Positions 18,346 to 27,751 of a DNA stretch of 64,000 nucleotides are shown here, piece by piece (position 1 is the stretch's first letter; each line of letters starts with the position of its first letter). This stretch comes from an uncultured Lachnospiraceae bacterium (GTDB taxonomy: Bacteria > Bacillota > Clostridia > Lachnospirales > Lachnospiraceae): positions 62,001 to 126,000 of the forward strand of contig CAJTTT010000002.1 in assembly GCA_910579285.1 (NCBI GenBank), read 5' to 3'. A program made the position numbers and the translations under genes. The notes beneath the pieces were generated by a model. The model did no database searches and was not told where the DNA came from. It saw nothing but the letters and a program-made list of their open reading frames with translations.

Positions 18346-20742
18346 TTACACCGTCAGCGTGCGGTCGGACCAATCCACGAAAGACAGCCCAGGCTCCGCC
18401 TCACTCACCGCTTCTGTCTCAGCCAGCATGCCGACCCGGTATTCTCCCGGCATCAGCTCCTCCCGGTGCAGGCGCAGCACAAACCCGGCCAGCCCGATGT
18501 GTTTCTCGTTAGGCAGAATCGCCTCCACATCTACCCTGTGCCAATCGGCCGGAACTGCCAGATAGCCCGCCCCGTCTGCTCTTTGTAAAACTACTTTCCT
18601 GTCAAAAGCCGCCTGATCTGCGCCGGGAATATAACTCCATCCCATCATCCACAAAATGTCCGGCTCATCGGCCAGTATCTTATGCTGCGGGCCGGCCAGA
18701 TCCGCCGTCAGCCGCAGCACGCCCTGTCCCGCCTTTTTCAAAAGCTTGCGCATGGCCGTTTTGGGCAGGAACACCGCCTCCTGGGTGCACAGGTGATCCT
18801 CGTGGGGAAACTTATAATTACACATGTAATTGGACGCATTGTCGATGAGATCTCTGTGATAAAAAGGGTCTGTCCCGCGAAGCTGCGGGTGCTTTTCGTA
18901 AAGCGTCTCCTTCTCTGCGAGCAGTCTTTCCCATTTTCCATCATTCTGCTCATCAAGACCCCGGCTCAAAGACTCGTGATGGCAGAGGATCACATCATTT
19001 CTCTGCACATTGACATAGCCGGCCTCCAGCAGCTTGAAACAAAAATCCACATCATTGTAGGCAACCGGCAGGCTCTCGTCCAGACCGCCCGCCTCCTCAT
19101 ACTTTTTCCGTGACACCATCAGACAGGCCGCCGTCACCGCCGCCACATTGTAGGTGACACGGTTTCTGCCAAAATAATAATCTTCCTCATCCGGGAAAGT
19201 GATCAGCTTATGGGACGGGCCGATTTTCATGTTCGTGACGCCCGCATGCTGTATATTCTCCGTACCCGCATACCACAGCTTCGCCCCGACGGCCCCCACA
19301 TGAGGCAGAAGCGCCTGCCCTGCCATACGCTCCAGCCAGCTTCCCTCAATAATTTCTATGTCGTCATTCATCAGAAGAATCAGATCGCCCTTCGCCTTCT
19401 TCTCTCCCATGTTGCACATTTTGGAAAAGTGAAAGGGCATCGGCTCATAGAGATAGGTAAAACCGTACGTCTTCTGCAGCGCCTCCATTTTCTCCCGATT
19501 TTCCTCACTGCTCCCATTGTCCACCACAATCCACTCATAAAAGCGGTACTGTGTCTTTTCCTTAAAGGAGCGCAGACATGCTTCCAGCACCTCGGGATGG
19601 TCTTTTGACGGAATGATCACGGACACCACGCGGTGCGGCGCAATCGCCGTATTTTCACTGCCGGACCGGGTGCACCGCTCCCTGCCGGAAACGGAAGTGT
19701 CATAGAGCAGATGATAAATATCCGGGTCCGCCCCCTGTCTGAGCACAGCCCGGCTTCCTCTGCGCATCAGCGTATCCTCCTTGAGCGTCACATATCTGGC
19801 GGAGGCGCCGGTCAGAAACCTTCCGTCTGCAAGTTCCTTTTTCAGACATGCCTGCACCAGGGAAAACTGTTCTCTTGGCGAGGCGTCCTGTCCTGCCCCG
19901 TCAAAGACTCCGTCCGGCGGACAATACTTCCTGTGGTAAAGCACCGCTTCCAGATGACCGACTGCCTCCTGCCTCCTTTTGAAATCCCCTTCCGTCAGCT
20001 CTGTGATCTTCTCCTCCAGCCGCAGGCACAGCTCATAAAACCCAAGATCGGGATCTTTCATGCTCACCATCCGATAGCTCATGCTGTCAAGCACACCGAC
20101 ACGGACCGCCACGAAATGCCCCCAGTATTGAAACGCGAGGAGGGTATCCGGGGAATAGGCAGGTTTCAGCCAGGGCTCCATCCGTTTCGCCAGATCCTCC
20201 CAGTAGAAATCCTCATCCGCATAGGCCAGAAGGCAGTCCTCATGTGTTGAAAAATAGGAGCGCACCTCGGAAAACACATGGGGCGCCAGCAGACCGTCGC
20301 CATAAGTCAGAATGCGGACGTCCGTCCCGGGCACCGCAATCTCCCGAAAGCCCTGCACGGCAACGGGCTCCGGCATATTTATAACACCCGTATTTTTATT
20401 CTCACAATCCGCAATCCACTGCAGATAGGGGTTGGACTGCCGCCAGAGCGTCTCCTCGTAGGCGCACCGTCTCTCCTCCGAGGCCGTAAGGGCCGATACC
20501 TGCTCTGCCGAAGCCGGCACACCCTTCATCCGGCGCACTGCGCTTCGCACAGGCGCCGATGCCTTCGCCGCCATTCTGTACAGCGGATTGGCACAGATCC
20601 GATTCAGATTATCCTGCAGATCCGCCTGCTTTCTCTCCGCATCCGCGATATGCCCGGCCATCTGGGTATTCTTTTTTCTTTCCTCCTCGTAGGCTGCCAT
20701 ATAGTAGGCCACCCAGTCATAGCGGTTTTTCTGAATGCTCAT
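18346..20742 (-). CDS. Large glycosyltransferase family 2 with a degenerate first domain
   Basis: 798 residues. A coiled N-terminal region leads into a GT-like segment (about 110-330) that has lost the usual metal motif, then a well-conserved GT2 domain (about 365-640) with SVIIPSKDH, VDNGSSEEN, LLMNDDIEI and YNDVDFCFKL. The C-terminal 150 residues are beta-rich and may bind glycan. Its ATG overlaps the stop of the methyltransferase gene (TGATG), so the two are translationally coupled and probably act on the same chain. The missing motif suggests the first domain is structural. Sugar specificity is unknown. Confidence 0.88.
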   Translation of the reverse strand: MSIQKNRYDWVAYYMAAYEEERKKNTQMAGHIADAERKQADLQDNLNRICANPLYRMAAKASAPVRSAVRRMKGVPASAEQVSALTASEERRCAYEETLWRQSNPYLQWIADCENKNTGVINMPEPVAVQGFREIAVPGTDVRILTYGDGLLAPHVFSEVRSYFSTHEDCLLAYADEDFYWEDLAKRMEPWLKPAYSPDTLLAFQYWGHFVAVRVGVLDSMSYRMVSMKDPDLGFYELCLRLEEKITELTEGDFKRRQEAVGHLEAVLYHRKYCPPDGVFDGAGQDASPREQFSLVQACLKKELADGRFLTGASARYVTLKEDTLMRRGSRAVLRQGADPDIYHLLYDTSVSGRERCTRSGSENTAIAPHRVVSVIIPSKDHPEVLEACLRSFKEKTQYRFYEWIVVDNGSSEENREKMEALQKTYGFTYLYEPMPFHFSKMCNMGEKKAKGDLILLMNDDIEIIEGSWLERMAGQALLPHVGAVGAKLWYAGTENIQHAGVTNMKIGPSHKLITFPDEEDYYFGRNRVTYNVAAVTAACLMVSRKKYEEAGGLDESLPVAYNDVDFCFKLLEAGYVNVQRNDVILCHHESLSRGLDEQNDGKWERLLAEKETLYEKHPQLRGTDPFYHRDLIDNASNYMCNYKFPHEDHLCTQEAVFLPKTAMRKLLKKAGQGVLRLTADLAGPQHKILADEPDILWMMGWSYIPGADQAAFDRKVVLQRADGAGYLAVPADWHRVDVEAILPNEKHIGLAGFVLRLHREELMPGEYRVGMLAETEAVSEAEPGLSFVDWSDRTLTV

Positions 20743-22886
20743 CAGTTAAACAATCCCCTTTTCTGCAAATGTTTCATCGTTTCCGCCGGCACCGCGGTCA
20801 CCTCCATGACCGCCTCCAGATGGTTCTCCTCCTCAGAGGGCAGTCCCCAGAGGGAGAGGGTAATATTCGGGTCCTCCGTAGGAAAGGCATAAGTGTCCTC
20901 CCCGATTTTAAACCCGTTCATCTGAATCTGTTTCCCTTTTAACGGAACCTCCACACCGTTCCAGCCAATCCTCTTTATATAGATCACACAGGCATGACTG
21001 CCGGGATCAATCCGCACCGCGCTGCGCCCTCTGGCGATACGCACGGAAAGTTCCACCGTACCCTCCCCGGTGCGCAAAACCTCTTCTCCGTCTTCCTCCG
21101 GGAAAAAGGACTGCTCCTCCTGAAATCCCTTCCCGGTATCCTCATAGATCTGTATGCGGTTATCCGCAGGCTTATTTGCCAGCCCCTCACAGAAATCTGT
21201 CAGCTGGTAGACGGGCTGGCCGATCGCCTCCCTGATCTCCGCCAGGGAAAGTCGTTTCCCTGTCACATACTTTTGAAATTTCATCTCCTGTCTGCGGTAC
21301 TGTTCCGCTTCCGCCGGACCGATTTCTAGCTTGTTCATTATTAAATCTGGGTTTAATTCGTTTCTTTTCTCGTCTTCCAGCAGATAACAGTAGAGCGCGC
21401 GGAATGCAATCTCCCTGGTTTCTATGGTTCTGTCAAAGGTCCATTCGCAGTCGATCAGCCCCCATTTTTCCTCATCCAAATAACACTCGGTATGATTCTT
21501 CCGATTTTTTTCCTTCTTTTCATCACAGTTGTTACTTCCCTGTGGAATCAATATGTTCGCAAAAATAAGGTCGTAATCTGCGATCTCCTTCTCCTCGCCC
21601 CAGGCAATCCGTTTCAGGTACTCGTCGAACAGGCTGTGGAACCCTTCCAGATCTTTTTGCTGCAGCCGCTCGTCCAGAATTTCCTCCAGCGTCTTTCCTT
21701 CCAAAAATTCAATCGTGATATAAGGAGTGCCATCCGCCTCTCTTTCCAGCTTGCATGCATTGACGGCAAGTCCGCTTCCCCGATACCGTTCATCCAGCTT
21801 TTCGCAGGCCGAAGCGGTGGCTTCTATGTGTGTCCATGCCGCTTTAGATAGCGGGTGTTTTTCTATTTTCTTTCCAAATCCCGTGCTTCTCTGCAAGGTT
21901 TTGATCTGAAACTCTTCCTTTCTGTCGTTGGAATACTTCACATATTCTTCCGACAGGGCAGGCCCCAGAAGGAGCATGTAGGAATTGGAGAAGAGCGGAA
22001 ACTGCCCTTCCTTGAGTACGGTGTCAAAAACCCGCTTTTCGTCAAAGAGCTGTATTCTGTCGCGGTCAAAATTACGCATGTTATTTGATAGTTCTCCCCG
22101 CTTCGGCAGCCTTCTGTCGGAATAGAGGGTTGTCATAAACTTATAGTCGGGATAAGGATAATACATCTGCATCTCCGAAAAGCCGCATCTTTCGGCTATA
22201 GCAAGAAGCCCGTCTCTCGTAAAGGTGCGCACCACGCCGCCCTCCGGGTAATCCTCGATACCGCTAAAATATGTGCCCAGATGGTCTTCCCTGCATCCGG
22301 CCCAGTACTTTAATCCAAACTTATTCTCTATGGCAATGGCAATATGTCCCCCCGGCTTCAGATGCTTTCTGATAATGCGCAGGAAATCATCAAAGGGCGT
22401 TTCAGAACCGATATATGCCTGGGCATACTCGAAGACGCCAATCAGACAGATATAATCATAGTCAGCCGGCAGATCCGGCTCCACATCCTGAAAATTGCCC
22501 ACATGGATCGTCACATTGTCCGCCTCCATATGGCGGTAGGCGTTAATCATGCTGCGCTTTTTGGACAGCTCCACGCAGGTCACTTCCCCGGCCCGCCGCG
22601 AGAGCGCCCCTGTGATGGCGCCGCAGCCCGACCCGACTTCCAGCACTTTCATGGCCCGGTTGATCGGCAGCCACTCCACAATGTTCTCCCTGAGCGGAGA
22701 GAGGTGATACAGAATCTCCCAGCTCTTCCTCTCCTCTATGATCTTCTGGTATTCCACCTCCGCACAGTTGCGCGCGATCTTGAGAAGCTCGTCCTCAATT
22801 TCCCCGTCACAGTACAAGTCTTCCCCAGGGTAATATGTTAAATCCAGTTTTATTTTCCCGATTCGCTCTGTTTTCTCTTCCGGCAT
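20742..22886 (-). CDS. SAM-dependent methyltransferase fused to a kinase-like region; candidate polysaccharide chain terminator
   Basis: 714 residues. Residues 55-230 form a class I methyltransferase with the SAM loop VLEVGSGCGA (81-90) and the acidic CVELS strand after it. Residues about 330-500 carry a pattern like the catalytic loop of aminoglycoside-phosphotransferase-type kinases, D439-LIFA-N444, then LIDCEW (D479), the position of the metal Asp. The last 140 residues look beta-rich. A methyltransferase-kinase fusion is the plan of E. coli WbdD, which caps O-antigen chains and sets their length. Here the gene is coupled to a GT2 gene and sits next to a Wzt-like ATPase, so chain capping is a reasonable inference. 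The methyltransferase call is firm; the kinase call needs a structure-level check. Confidence 0.8.
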   Translation of the reverse strand: MPEEKTERIGKIKLDLTYYPGEDLYCDGEIEDELLKIARNCAEVEYQKIIEERKSWEILYHLSPLRENIVEWLPINRAMKVLEVGSGCGAITGALSRRAGEVTCVELSKKRSMINAYRHMEADNVTIHVGNFQDVEPDLPADYDYICLIGVFEYAQAYIGSETPFDDFLRIIRKHLKPGGHIAIAIENKFGLKYWAGCREDHLGTYFSGIEDYPEGGVVRTFTRDGLLAIAERCGFSEMQMYYPYPDYKFMTTLYSDRRLPKRGELSNNMRNFDRDRIQLFDEKRVFDTVLKEGQFPLFSNSYMLLLGPALSEEYVKYSNDRKEEFQIKTLQRSTGFGKKIEKHPLSKAAWTHIEATASACEKLDERYRGSGLAVNACKLEREADGTPYITIEFLEGKTLEEILDERLQQKDLEGFHSLFDEYLKRIAWGEEKEIADYDLIFANILIPQGSNNCDEKKEKNRKNHTECYLDEEKWGLIDCEWTFDRTIETREIAFRALYCYLLEDEKRNELNPDLIMNKLEIGPAEAEQYRRQEMKFQKYVTGKRLSLAEIREAIGQPVYQLTDFCEGLANKPADNRIQIYEDTGKGFQEEQSFFPEEDGEEVLRTGEGTVELSVRIARGRSAVRIDPGSHACVIYIKRIGWNGVEVPLKGKQIQMNGFKIGEDTYAFPTEDPNITLSLWGLPSEEENHLEAVMEVTAVPAETMKHLQKRGLFN

Positions 22887-23166
22887 AGTCCGTCCTTTCC
22901 CATTCAGGGCCGCAGAAACATTTTCACTCTGCTTCGCACAAAATTTCCAAATTCCGCATAAATTCTACATTTATACCGCATGTTATTTTATTCTGTATAT
23001 AAAATAACACAACCTCTCTAATTTCCCCTTTTAACTACTTTCACAGTTCAATTAATCATTTCCTTAAATCCTGTTTAAATCTTCCATTTCCAGTCATCCG
23101 GCTCCCGACGGTTTTCTCCCACCCGATCCCGTCACTCGGTTCGGTTTTTCAAAAAAATAACACATA
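22887..23166. promoter_or_regulatory. AT-rich gap with a perfect 11-bp inverted repeat
   Basis: No gene is seen in these 280 bases between the exporter ATPase stop and the methyltransferase start. An 11-base inverted repeat, TGTTATTTTAT (22981-22991) and ATAAAATAACA (22999-23009), overlaps a possible minus-strand promoter (TTGTGT, 16 bases, TAAAAT). It could be a regulator site for the downstream glycosyltransferase operon. Confidence 0.4.
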
Positions 23167-24495
23167 TCATTTCACTACAACCCTGGAATTCATGTCATAA
23201 AACCCTACCGTATCCTTGTCTGATATCACCGTCACGCTCAGCACGTCATAAAGCCTGTGATACACCGTGAAATCATCCTCCTCATACCCGGTCACACCCA
23301 GCGAGAGAAGGTATTCTCCCCCCTGCAGATTCATATCCTGGGTGAAGGTAATTTCCTTCGTCTCCCCGGCCTCCACAGACTCCAGAAAGGCCTTCTCAAA
23401 CATTGTGTTTGTGCCCGTGATCTCCGTGCCGCGCACTGTTTTGATGGTAAACGCAAAAATCGGCGCGGCTATCCTCTCCGTCATCTCCACGCGCATATGA
23501 ATGGTGAACGCGCTGCCTTTTAAAATGGTAGCAGTTCTCGTCCCCTTATCATCCGTTATATAGTATTCCGTAATCTCCGCCTTTTTAGAACCGTACTCTA
23601 ACAGGTCCGGGTTTTCCGCGCAGCCGGTCTTATGGGAGGCGTTCTTCTCTCCCGGTTCCGCTCCATCCAGCTTACTGCCGTCCACTCCCTTCGCCGCCAT
23701 CGCGCGGAGCTGTTCATCGTCCAAGAGACGTTCTCCTTCCGCCTCGGGAGCCGTATACTGCCCAACCAGCACCTGCTTATAGGTGTCTATCATCTGTTTT
23801 GGCGCGCCTTCCCCCAGCTTGATCCCCTGATTCAGGAGCACCACCCGGTCGCAGTATTTGCTGATGCTGCTCAGATCATGGCTGACGAAGACAATCGTCT
23901 TGCCCATCTCCTTAAACTCTTCAAACTTGTGATAACATTTGGCCTGAAAAAAAACATCGCCAACCGAAAGCGCCTCATCCACAATCAGGATTTCCGGGTC
24001 GATGTTGATGGCTACCGCGAAAGCCAGCCGCACGAACATGCCGCTGGAATAAGTCTTGGCAGGCTGGTACACATAATCGCCGATATCCGCGAAGGCCAGA
24101 ATCTCATCCAGCTTCTGGTCGATCTCCTTCTTGGAAAATCCGATCATCGTGCCATTCAGATATATATTTTCTATGCCGTTGTACTCCATGTTAAATCCGG
24201 CGCCGAGCTCCAACAGGGCAGAAATGCGTCCGTTGACTTCAACCTCACCCGCCGTGGGAGAAAGAACACCTGTTATTATTTTAAGAATGGTAGATTTCCC
24301 GGAACCGTTTGTGCCGATAATGCCCACGCACTCCCCCTGTCTGATGGTCATATTGACCCCTTTTAAGGCTCTGTGCTGCGTATGGTGCTTCCCACGCCCG
24401 ATGTGGAGCGCCTCCTTGAGCCTGTCCGAAGGTTTGTCGTAGAGTTTATACACTTTTTCCAGATCCGTGACCTTGATCGCAATATTATTGTCCAT
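23167..24495 (-). CDS. Polysaccharide ABC exporter ATPase with C-terminal glycan-recognition domain (Wzt/TagH-like)
   Basis: 442 residues from the ATG at 24495, with AGAAGGA upstream. The ATPase domain has Walker A GTNGSGKST (61-69), signature YSSGM (149-153), Walker B ILIVDEA (169-175) and the H-loop FVSHDL. After residue 240 comes a linker and, from about 295, a beta-rich domain like the Wzt C-terminal fold. In E. coli O9a Wzt this domain recognises the capped end of the finished chain. With the adjacent permease it should flip lipid-linked polysaccharide across the membrane. The permease gene lies 51 bp upstream and the methyltransferase gene downstream, so exporter and chain-capping genes are side by side. 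Confidence 0.93.
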   Translation of the reverse strand: MDNNIAIKVTDLEKVYKLYDKPSDRLKEALHIGRGKHHTQHRALKGVNMTIRQGECVGIIGTNGSGKSTILKIITGVLSPTAGEVEVNGRISALLELGAGFNMEYNGIENIYLNGTMIGFSKKEIDQKLDEILAFADIGDYVYQPAKTYSSGMFVRLAFAVAINIDPEILIVDEALSVGDVFFQAKCYHKFEEFKEMGKTIVFVSHDLSSISKYCDRVVLLNQGIKLGEGAPKQMIDTYKQVLVGQYTAPEAEGERLLDDEQLRAMAAKGVDGSKLDGAEPGEKNASHKTGCAENPDLLEYGSKKAEITEYYITDDKGTRTATILKGSAFTIHMRVEMTERIAAPIFAFTIKTVRGTEITGTNTMFEKAFLESVEAGETKEITFTQDMNLQGGEYLLSLGVTGYEEDDFTVYHRLYDVLSVTVISDKDTVGFYDMNSRVVVK

Positions 24496-24546
24496 AGTAT
24501 TCCTTCTCATTTCAGTTCCGCGCACGCCACGCTCCGGCCGAACTGT

Positions 24547-25581
24547 TTATAATACATCTGCGAAGTGGCTTCTCAGTCTTCTGAACACCAGCGTCCCAAT
24601 ACAGAACATGCTGATCGTGAAAATCCAGAAATAGGTGGAGGAGTAAAAATGCTCCCAGAACCACACTTCCTCAAAAATCGCGCTCCGATAGCCGTTAACA
24701 ATGTACACAAGCGGATTCAGCTTAAAGAGAGTTTTCATGTTGTCGTTTGGCAGCATATTGATATTCCACATGATGGGGGTCGCCCACATGCCGATCTGGA
24801 GCGCAATGCTGATCACCTGCTGCAGATCCCTGATGAAAACCACCAGCGCGCTTGTCAGATAGCTCAGTGCCAGCACAAAGAAGACAAGGCACAGGCTGTA
24901 ATAGAGAAGCTGCACGGTGTAGATCGTGGGCGTATAACCGTAGCACACCGCCACCACCAGAAGAATCCCTACAAAAAACACATGGATGAACGTGGCCGCC
25001 ACCACCTTGATGATGGGCAGGATACTGATGTTGAACACCACCTTCTTGACCAGATAGGTGTACTCCACCAACGCCATCGTCCCCTGTGAAATCGCCTCCG
25101 AAAAATAGAACCAGGGCACCAGCCCCGCCATCAGATAGAGCACATAGGGCGGCGCTACGCCGTCCGCCGCCAGAAACTCCACCCTCGCCTGAAATACTTT
25201 GTCGAACACGATCCAGTACATCAGCACCGTCACCACGGGCTGGGCCAGCGCCCACACAATCCCGAGATAGGAGCCTGCGTACCGCTTTTTGAAATCATTT
25301 TTGGCCAGCTTCCATATCAGTCCCCTGCTCTGGAAAAGTTCCACCGGGATGGTCACAATCCTGTCATAATAGATCGTAAACATGATGCAGGTGAAGGTGA
25401 TCAGCACACAGCCGCTGACCTTCTTCATCTGCTCCGTCACCTGATCAGCCAGGGGATTGTGGTGCAGAATCAGCACAGACGCCAAAAGCAGGCCAAGTCC
25501 CCAGAATATTGCTATTGCTGCGGACTTCGGAAACCCTTTTTTCTTTATGATGTTTTTCTCACCCTGCTTCTTATCTTCCAT
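24547..25581 (-). CDS. Polysaccharide ABC exporter permease (Wzm/TagG-like)
   Basis: 344 residues, longer than the usual 260. An added N-terminal pair of membrane helices (about 20-85) precedes the ABC-2 permease domain, which begins with an amphipathic stretch containing NDFKKRYAGSYLGIVWA, typical of Wzm and TagG, and has six helices. It forms the membrane channel for the ATPase encoded next to it. Its ATG follows the rfbC stop by one base, so rfbC and the permease are translationally coupled. The extra N-terminal pair is unusual and may be a lineage trait. Confidence 0.92.
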   Translation of the reverse strand: MEDKKQGEKNIIKKKGFPKSAAIAIFWGLGLLLASVLILHHNPLADQVTEQMKKVSGCVLITFTCIMFTIYYDRIVTIPVELFQSRGLIWKLAKNDFKKRYAGSYLGIVWALAQPVVTVLMYWIVFDKVFQARVEFLAADGVAPPYVLYLMAGLVPWFYFSEAISQGTMALVEYTYLVKKVVFNISILPIIKVVAATFIHVFFVGILLVVAVCYGYTPTIYTVQLLYYSLCLVFFVLALSYLTSALVVFIRDLQQVISIALQIGMWATPIMWNINMLPNDNMKTLFKLNPLVYIVNGYRSAIFEEVWFWEHFYSSTYFWIFTISMFCIGTLVFRRLRSHFADVL

Positions 25582-25582
25582 G

Positions 25583-26146
25583 TCACTGCCGTCTCACATT
25601 GGTATATGCGGAAAGTCCTTCCCAGTTCTTATCCTTATCGGACATCACAAGTTCCATGCCCTCGGGAACCGGCCACTCGATTCCGATCTCCGGGTCGCTA
25701 AAGAGGATGCCGCCCTCATCGTTCGGATGGTAAAAATCCGTGCATTTATAGGCAAATTCTGCGTAATCGGAAAGTACCAGAAAGCCGTGGGCAAAATTCT
25801 TCGGGATAAAAAACTGTTTTTTATTTTCCGCTGAAAGCGTTACGCCGTACCACTTGCCATAGGTCGCAGATCCAGGCCGCAGATCCACCGCCACGTCAAA
25901 AACCTCTCCGGCAATCACCCGCACCAACTTGTCCTGGGGGTAATTGATCTGAAAATGCAGTCCTCTGAGCACGCCCTTCACGGACGCGGACTGGTTATCC
26001 TGCACAAAAACCTGGTCGATCCCCGCCGCCTTATAGTCCTCATAGTGGTAGGTCTCCATAAAATAACCCCTGTTATCTCCAAACACCGCCGGGGTAATCA
26101 CTTTAAGACCTTCGATTTCGCACGTCTCCACCGTTATTTTTCCCAT
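25583..26146 (-). CDS. rfbC: dTDP-4-dehydrorhamnose 3,5-epimerase
   Basis: 187 residues from the ATG at 26146, with AAGGAGG seven bases upstream. Characteristic motifs are FQINYPQDKLVRVIAGEVF, DLRPGSATYGKW and HGFLVLSD, with the catalytic His in LRGLHFQ and Tyr in AEFAYKCTD. It makes dTDP-4-dehydro-L-rhamnose from the RfbB product in the cytoplasm. It begins the small operon rfbC-permease-ATPase, which links rhamnose supply to export. Length and motifs are normal. Confidence 0.96.
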   Translation of the reverse strand: MGKITVETCEIEGLKVITPAVFGDNRGYFMETYHYEDYKAAGIDQVFVQDNQSASVKGVLRGLHFQINYPQDKLVRVIAGEVFDVAVDLRPGSATYGKWYGVTLSAENKKQFFIPKNFAHGFLVLSDYAEFAYKCTDFYHPNDEGGILFSDPEIGIEWPVPEGMELVMSDKDKNWEGLSAYTNVRRQ

Positions 26147-26204
26147 CGTAGTTTCCTCCTTATTTACCGTTCGGCCCGCACCCATTCGCCGCCTGTCTTT
26201 TCAT

Positions 26205-26302
26205 CGTTCAGCTTGCGCCCATCTTCCCCGATACGGAGAATGCCCGCTTTTACCGTTCAGCTCACGCCCATCTTCTCCGATACGGAGAATGCCCGCTTTT
26301 GG
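26205..26302. repeat. 49-bp tandem duplication
   Basis: Two adjacent copies (26205-26253 and 26254-26302) start CGTTCAGCT and each contains CGGAGAATGCCCGCTTTT, the hairpin arm of the structured 3' repeat next to it. Only a few positions differ. The unit is probably a partial duplication of that repeat's flank. No promoter for rfbC was recognised here. Confidence 0.75.
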
Positions 26303-26398
26303 CATTCTCCCGAGTGAAACGGAGTTGCAAAGCAACTCCTAGAACTTCTTGGCGTCCCGTCCGATGGCGGGACGTCTTTAGAAGTTCTTTTCACTCTG
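26284..26398 (-). repeat. Structured 3' repeat, copy 2 (after the GH25 gene)
   Basis: Outer stem GAGTGAAA (26312-26319) with TTTCACTC (26389-26396), ending two bases from the GH25 stop. Two hairpins lie inside: GGAGTTGC/GCAACTCC (26321-26339) and AGAACTTCT/AGAAGTTCT (26341-26388) topped by CGTCCCG/CGGGACG. Outside it is GGAGAATGCC/GGCATTCTCC (26284-26310). The pairing matches copies 1 and 3 while the bases differ. Confidence 0.85.
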
Positions 26399-27751
26399 CT
26401 AATCTATTGGCACATTTCCCGTATCCCCGTTCACCACGCCGGAATACCCGGCCGCGCCTTTGGCATGGTTGATGGAAGTGTCTATATTCATATAACACAG
26501 GTTCAGATCCACATTGGTGGAGATGCCGTCCACCGTTCCCTTCGAGGTGTACTGCCACATATGATAGTAATACGCATCGTATGTAGGCACATCCGCATAC
26601 TCCGCAAGCCAGATCCGATAATCCGACAGTCTGGACATGTCAATCCTGTCATTGAGCCAATTGCGGGAGGCGTATACGCCTGTCTCGTACCCTGCGGCCT
26701 CTATGGTCTGCAGGAAAGCCCTGTGCGCCCTTGTCCGCTCATCGCTGTCCAGCCCGTCGGCTCTTCCCCTGCCTCCGGCGCTCTCACTGTCAAGGAATAC
26801 CGGGTAATCCACGTCATAGTTTTCGATCAGACGGATTACCATAGAAGCCTCCTCCACAGCCTCCACTTCATCCAGAGCCTGGGTGAAGAAATAAACGCCC
26901 ACGGGAATGCCCGCCGCGATGGCTCCTTCTATGTTCTCCTTGTACCTGGGATCAATGACAAGCGCACCAGTGGTCGCGCCGCGGTACCCGCAGCGGATGA
27001 TGGCAAATTCGACGCCGGCCTCCTTCACCGCCTCCCAGTTGATTTCCTGGTTCCATTTGGACACATCAATGCCGAGCTTTGCGCTGCCGTTGTCAAACTG
27101 AAGCCCCGTATTCTCGGTGCCGTCCGCGCTCTCCTCCGCGCCGTTGACCGCCTTATCCTCCTTCTCGGGGTCAATGTCGTCCTCTGTCAGCATCAGATAC
27201 TCAATGTTGTCGATCACCCGGTACTCGATATCCTGCCGTACCTGTATCGTCGTGATGGTATTCGGCACGCGGAAGCCGTCCTTCTCATTGAGGAACACAC
27301 TGTATTCCCCGGACCGCAGGCCGTCCACATAAATCACGCCGTCCTCATCATGGTCCGTATACTCTCCCACATCCTGAATCGTGACGGTGAAATCCGCCCC
27401 CGTCACCAGCCGGCCCACGCTGTCCACCACCATGATCCGAAGATCCTTGGACACGGAACTCATCATCAGCGACACGCTCCGGCCGGAGTAGGATTCTATG
27501 CTCTTAAACTTCACTTCGGGATCAAAAAAGGTTTCATCCCTCAGAAAAGCAGACAGATCGCTTCCTATCTGTCCACTTTCCGGCTCTTCCCCCTCTGTCT
27601 GCGCAGGCGTCCCTTCCTGCACCGGCTCAGCGGCGGCAAGACCGAGCTTTCGCTCCACCGTATCCCAATTTGCAATGGCAATCACCGCAAACACCGCCAG
27701 AAATATGACGATCATGCCGGCCATCGCTCTTCTCATCCGCTTAGAGTCCAT
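26399..27751 (-). CDS. Membrane-anchored GH25 muramidase (lysozyme) with Cna-B-like domain
   Basis: 450 residues from the ATG at 27751 (GAGG upstream), overlapping the rfbA stop by 11 bases. An N-terminal membrane helix (about 10-30) and an acidic linker lead to a small beta-domain (about 105-190, with [18 protein letters not shown]) like Cna-B/SpaA repeats, then a GH25 domain from about 225 with [27 protein letters not shown] and the catalytic DSES pair. GH25 enzymes cut the MurNAc-GlcNAc bond of peptidoglycan. It is outside the cell, tethered to the membrane. Its location inside the dTDP-rhamnose genes suggests a role in wall remodelling at sites of polysaccharide attachment. A close relative lies at 35-38 kb. 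Confidence 0.92.
   Translation of the reverse strand: MDSKRMRRAMAGMIVIFLAVFAVIAIANWDTVERKLGLAAAEPVQEGTPAQTEGEEPESGQIGSDLSAFLRDETFFDPEVKFKSIESYSGRSVSLMMSSVSKDLRIMVVDSVGRLVTGADFTVTIQDVGEYTDHDEDGVIYVDGLRSGEYSVFLNEKDGFRVPNTITTIQVRQDIEYRVIDNIEYLMLTEDDIDPEKEDKAVNGAEESADGTENTGLQFDNGSAKLGIDVSKWNQEINWEAVKEAGVEFAIIRCGYRGATTGALVIDPRYKENIEGAIAAGIPVGVYFFTQALDEVEAVEEASMVIRLIENYDVDYPVFLDSESAGGRGRADGLDSDERTRAHRAFLQTIEAAGYETGVYASRNWLNDRIDMSRLSDYRIWLAEYADVPTYDAYYYHMWQYTSKGTVDGISTNVDLNLCYMNIDTSINHAKGAAGYSGVVNGDTGNVPID

Noticed and set aside
26205-26302. CRISPR-like or attachment site
   Set aside because: Only two abutting units with no spacer, no integrase nearby.
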